Shown here in pieces: positions 59,804 to 64,000 of a DNA stretch of 64,000 nucleotides (position 1 is its first letter; every line of letters starts with the position of its first letter). The position numbers were made by a program, and so were the translations under genes. The notes under the pieces were generated by a model. That model worked only from the letters and a program-made list of their open reading frames with translations, did not search any database and was not told the origin of the DNA. Source of the stretch: Bathymodiolus brooksi (taxonomy: Eukaryota > Mollusca > Bivalvia > Mytilida > Modiolidae); the NCBI GenBank assembly GCA_963680875.1, contig OY804583.1:37135982-37199981 (forward strand), written 5' to 3'.

Positions 59804-59936
59804 ATGGCAAGAGGTTATGAGAAAAATTGAAATGTTTGTTGAAATACAAGAACTAAATCATCAAGGAGACTATGTTCCTGTAGAGATTCAGCCACGACCA
59901 GATGTTCCTTCAGCGGGCGTGTTTCAGTTGCAACAG
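59804..59936 (+). CDS. KIF13B: KIF13B-like tail exon b (copy 2)
   Basis: Same boundaries and phases as 15871-16003. Differences: an Ile codon change without effect, Glu to Asp in HQGDYVPVE, and Leu to Pro in EIQPRPDVP. Both copies are open with intact splice sites. Confidence 0.87.
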
Positions 59937-59950
59937 GTAAATATTTGTAT

Positions 59951-60218
59951 GGCTTACGAAACCGCATTGGTTGTTTAATGGTTAGCGTACTCACCTCCAG
60001 TATGGTAAATTTGGGGTCATGTCATGTAACCTTTCATTCATCATTGACTAAAGTTGTGAGTTTGAATCTCGCTCGTGGCAACGTGATAACATTTCTTAGT
60101 GAGTTGCGACACGCCTGTGCTTTTCTTTGGGTACTCTGGTTTCCTCAACCAATAAAACTGACCGCCATGATATAACTGAAATATTGTTGCAAGTGACGTT
60201 GAATACCATAAACCGTCC
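59951..60218 (+). mobile_element. SINE-A-like with alternative head, copy 2
   Basis: Duplicate of 16018-16285; it is followed by the copy-2 counterpart of the dispersed repeat at 16290-16500. Confidence 0.7.
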
Positions 60219-60999
60219 TCCAATCATATGCAAGATAGTTAACTATATTGACCAATCGGAGAGAGAAAAAAACAGCTCTTGTCATGTAGTCAATTTATAT
60301 ACCTACGGATTTAGTAGGTCGGTTGCTGATTGATCGGTCAAAGATATGAACTCTGATATGTTACCATATGCTACTTTATTACATGTTAGTGTATCGCACA
60401 AAAAAAGATAAAACAAATATCTAATGGCTTACACGTAGACGAGCCTTGTGAAATCAGAGACAAATCGTTTCTTCTTGGTGGATAAATCAATGTAAGCATT
60501 TCGTCTTGTTTGTAAAGTGAAAACAAATGGTTCTCTGAGAATGGTTGACATGATGACATGCACATCGTCTTTATACAGAAACCATGGTGGACATAAACTG
60601 GCTCTTTGAAAACGTTTTCAGATGAAAACTAAATGAAATAACCCAAAATATTAAATATATATTTATTCCGGCTTTTAAAAAGCAGAGATGAAAGTTTTCA
60701 TCTGATCAGCAGATTTCCTCTTTTTTTTATGAAAATATTTTAAATGAAATTGTGTCAATCTTGGTCCAACCAACTAGAAAGGGAAGTTGTATGAGTGCTG
60801 TATAGGGGAAAATCCTATCTTTTTTCATTGGTGAGCCTTTTTATCTTTGAAAAAACATGAATCCTGGGTTTCTAGCAAAGCTATCATTCTGTCAGGATTA
60901 GTAAAGGTATGGATTTTGACATGATTTTAAACAATGTAGGATCTTTTATTTTCATTTTTCATTTATAGGACATATTTTATTTAGTGAAAATATATTCAG

Positions 61000-61255
61000 T
61001 GTCGTCGTGGTAGTGCTTGTTTGGTAGTTGGATTTACAACTACCTATGCATTCAGTGCCTATCGCCACTAAAGTTGTGAGTTTGAATCCCACTCAAGGCG
61101 AGGTATACTCAATGCAACATTATGTGATAAAGTTTGTCAATGACTTGCGACAGGTCTGTGGTATTCTCCGGGCACTTTGGTTTCCTCCACCAATAAAACT
61201 GACCTCCACGATAAATCTGAAATATTGTTGAAAGTGGTGTTAAACACCATAACCC
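61000..61255 (+). mobile_element. SINE-A, near full length, copy 2
   Basis: Duplicate of 17067-17322, with gtgtcgtcgtgg for gggtcgtcgtgg and gtgcctatcgcc for gtggctatcgcc. Confidence 0.88.
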
Positions 61256-61336
61256 TTAATTTTATTGAAAATACATTGTATTGATATTGAGATCTAATGT
61301 AAAAAAAAAAACCTAATTTGTACGTCTCTTTTTCAG

Positions 61337-61583
61337 GGTCACACGAGAAGAATCGGTGTAAAAGTGAAACCGAGTAAGAATTCTGGGACGTTACCCTTAA
61401 TATGTGAATCTATATCTTCTATATCTGTGGGATGTATCTGTTCTCGGAACAAAATGACGCAGAAAGGACTCGGTAGTTACCAGGAAGAAGATTTGACATT
61501 ATTAAGAGATCGGTGGTCTGAAGCATTGGCAAGACGAAAAAAATATTTAAAGGAACAAATACAGAAACTTATAAATAAGCAAG
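61337..61583 (+). CDS. KIF13B: KIF13B-like tail exon c (copy 2)
   Basis: Same boundaries and phases as 17405-17651. One coding change in the helix, RRKKYLKEQI for RRKEYLKEQI (Glu to Lys). As in copy 1, the following exon of the kinesin tail is not seen before the MULE. Confidence 0.87.
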
Positions 61584-61948
61584 GTCAGTTACAGGGTGTA
61601 AAAATATTTTTTCTTAAACCATACCTGACATCCAAGATGGCTGACAAGGTATCTGATTGGTTCAATATTTGAATTGTAATGAAAACTGCTGGATAGAATG
61701 AAACAATATTTTGTCCAAATAGTCTCGGTGTGTTCCCCTTCCAAAGTCATGTTTGATAATCCAGTCAAATTATCAAATTGGTTACCATGGCTGATGATGT
61801 AAATTACAAGGATGTTTTTGAGAGAAAAAAGCTCCAAAATAAAAAAAGTTCTAGCTATTCACTCAACAAAATTAAACTAAATTTGAGTACAAAAATATCT
61901 TTTTGATAATTATATCTGTCCACCTTGTTGTCTGTTCAGAAATGGCTG

Positions 61949-62067
61949 GGGGCCGTCGTGGACATGATTGTATGGTACTTAGATTTACAACAACCTATAA
62001 TGTAATCGGTGTCTATCACCACTAACATTTTGAGTTTGAATCCCACTAAGACGAGGTGTACTCTATA
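61949..62067 (+). mobile_element. SINE-A left half, copy 2
   Basis: Duplicate of 18017-18135, ending in the same ctctata target sequence (62061-62067). Confidence 0.88.
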
Positions 62068-62576
62068 CGCTTTCCAGTCAAATCGGCCCCAAGTCAAATC
62101 GGCTCCAGTCAAATCGGCCCAAGTCAAATCGACCCCAATTCAAATCGGCCTCAAGTCAAATCGGCCTAAAAATGAAAGTCATATCGGCCCAAAAAAATAA
62201 AAATAAAAAAAGAATAAATAAATAAAAATTATATATTAATATAAATTAATATTTTAGTTAAAAGATGTAAAATTTAAATCTTATAGGTGAGCGGATTCTT
62301 TTGTAAGGATCAAAGAAATTAATTAATGATTAATTTATGGCATAATTAAGTGATTAGCAATTTACATAAAACGTGATTGGCGGCAATTATATAATGATCT
62401 TTATGTTGATTAGGAACATTCTTTGATGATTTTTTCTATTGTCTATAAATTGGCCTTTTAATAAAAAGAGGGCATCTAAATAACCAAGCCAAGAAAAACA
62501 ACTCGAATTGAGAAATTCTTTAGTTTATAAAAGAGAGTCAACTTCAATCGTGATCATTCTTTTTGAATACTTCATT

Positions 62577-62786
62577 ATGTCTTTTCCTTGTGTAATATGT
62601 CATAATGATGTTAGACCAAGACAGCATGCCTTAGAATGTGACTCCTGTCAAAGCTGGCAACATAGGACTAGTGGATCTGGTGTCACAGTACTAGAATACA
62701 GGAACTGGACAGATGACCAGGAATACATATGTTCCGTATGTAGAGATGCTGAACCAGAACCAACAGAATGATCAGTTGATATTGAG
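62577..62786 (+). pseudogene. MULE exon 1, PHD-like finger (copy 2)
   Basis: Same 64-residue frame as 18615. The H-x2-C position reads HRTS (HRSS in copy 1), again with Ser in place of the Cys ligand. The in-frame TGA is at 62769-62771, as in copy 1. Confidence 0.7.
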
Positions 62787-62894
62787 GTACGTCACATTTA
62801 TGAATGTATATACGAAAATATTTCATATCGTTTTAATCTTATTTTTTAATGGTTTACCGTATACGCCACTCTCAACAATATTTCGATTATAATA

Positions 62895-63652
62895 GAAAAC
62901 CAACAACCAAGTAATTGACCAACTTTATCAGAGAGGAATATTTAAATAAGCTGTACATAAGAAAACCAACAACCAAGTAATTGACAAACATTATCAGAGA
63001 GGAATATTTAAATAAGCTGTACATAAGAAAACCAACAACCAAGTAATTGACAAACATTATCAGAGAGGAATATTTAAATAAGCTGTACATAAGAAAACCA
63101 ACAACCAGGTAATTGACAAACATTATCAGAGAGGAATATTTAAATAAGCTGTACATAAGAAAACCAACAACCAAGTAATTGACAAACATTATCAGAGAGG
63201 AATATTTAAATAAGCTGTACATAAGAAAACCAACAACCAAGTAATTGACAAACATTATCAGAGAGGAATATTTAAATAAGCTGTACATAAGAAAACCAAC
63301 AACCAAGTAATTGACAAACATTATCAGAGAGGAATATTTAAATAAGCTGTACATAAGAAAACCAACAACCAAGTAATTGACAAACTTTATCAGAGAGGAA
63401 TATTTAAATAAGCTGTACATAAGAAAACCAACAACCAAGTAATTGACAAACATTATCAGAGAGGAATATTTAAATAAGCTGTACATAAGAAAACCAACAA
63501 CCAGGTAATTGACAAACATTATCAGAGAGGAATATTTAAATAAGCTGTACACAAGAAAACCAACAACCAAGTAATTGACAAACATTATCAGAGAGGAATA
63601 TTTAAATAAGCTGTACATAAGAAAACCAACAACCAGGTAATTGACAAACTTT
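62895..63652. repeat. 66-bp tandem repeat, copy 2
   Basis: About 11.7 units, one more than copy 1. The 259-residue periodic minus-strand frame is an artefact. Confidence 0.93.
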
Positions 63653-63726
63653 ATTAAGCTGTACATTTATTTTGTATAATAGGTAATTGTATGCATAAAG
63701 AACTATATTCATTCAATGTTTTTCAG

Positions 63727-63884
63727 GACACTGAAACAGTGTCCGATAATGATGTGTCCATGGTTGACACCATTGAAGATTCCATTCCTTCATTAGATGG
63801 TACATTCATCATTGAACAGCAATACAACTACCATTCCTTCAATGTGTCAGTAGAATTTGAAGAAGAAGAGGAAATTGTTGAAAG
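63727..63884 (+). pseudogene. MULE exon 2, acidic linker (copy 2)
   Basis: Same boundaries and phases as 19699-19856; coding sense unchanged. Confidence 0.65.
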
Positions 63885-64000
63885 GTATGTTCATATTTTT
63901 GTAACAAATGAATCTTAATTTTGGTATTTAACCTTAAATTTTATTGCATGAGTATCATATAATATTTTAAATTCATACGTTTCAAAAAGATTGTTTATTT

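Larger units (their letters stand above)
44400..64000 (+). other. Second copy of the 1-20 kb block
   Basis: Everything from here repeats 1-19980: satellite, minisatellite, KIF13 exons a-c and the first part of the MULE. The offset is 43,502 at 11.4-12.2 kb, 43,922 after the minisatellite (420 bp = fifteen extra 28-bp units), 43,933 after an 11-bp indel at 58801, 43,962 after the MULE terminal repeat and 44,028 after one extra 66-bp unit. Non-repeat sequence differs by scattered single bases. The left boundary lies at the satellite start near 44400; the right boundary is outside the window. Confidence 0.95.
62068..64000 (+). mobile_element. MULE, copy 2, truncated by window end
   Basis: Left terminal repeat with about six subrepeats (62068-62190), leader, PHD-like exon, 66-bp array, acidic exon and the start of the 225-bp array (from 63968). 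Only the first third of the element is in view. Confidence 0.87.

Overview
The window is animal nuclear DNA, most likely from a mollusc. It is AT-rich and intron-rich, crowded with tRNA-type SINEs and tandem repeats, and has GT/AG-bounded exons. I infer a mollusc from the two SINE families and a 'gtgagctattgccatcacttgg' type dispersed repeat that I associate with mollusc genomes; the species cannot be named.

The host gene, on the + strand, is the 3' part of a kinesin-3 of the KIF13B/Khc-73 type. Tail exons lie at 14387-14538, 15871-16003, 17405-17651, 28504-28622, 32024-33017, 34702-34917 and 35604-35973; the last two encode a C-terminal CAP-Gly domain. Motor and FHA exons would lie upstream. 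A stretch of several hundred residues expected between the third and fourth exons is not visible, and the CAP-Gly reading frame carries an in-frame TAA and a one-base frameshift.

Layout. 1-11431 is a 79-bp satellite. 12122-14075 is a 28-bp minisatellite between two inverted SINE fragments. 14387-17651 holds three KIF13 exons and several SINEs. 18136-24856 is a decayed Mutator-like (MULE) DNA transposon carrying PHD-finger, FLYWCH and transposase exons, inserted into a SINE with a 7-9 bp target duplication. 25007-36000 holds the remaining KIF13 exons among SINEs and tandem repeats. 36000-44400 is non-coding and repeat-rich. 44410-54933 is a second 79-bp satellite array, followed to the window end by a second copy of the 11.4-20 kb block (minisatellite, three KIF13 exons, MULE head). 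The copies are offset by 43,502 bp, rising to 44,028 bp through whole-repeat-unit indels. This is either a real segmental duplication or two haplotypes placed end to end by the assembler.

The recurring theme is that SINEs seed tandem arrays. The 79-bp satellite carries the head of SINE family A, the 28-bp minisatellite matches a central piece of family A in reverse, and a 44-45 bp array at 26.05-26.55 kb is an internal piece of SINE family B. Most long open frames in the window are read-through of such arrays and are not genes.
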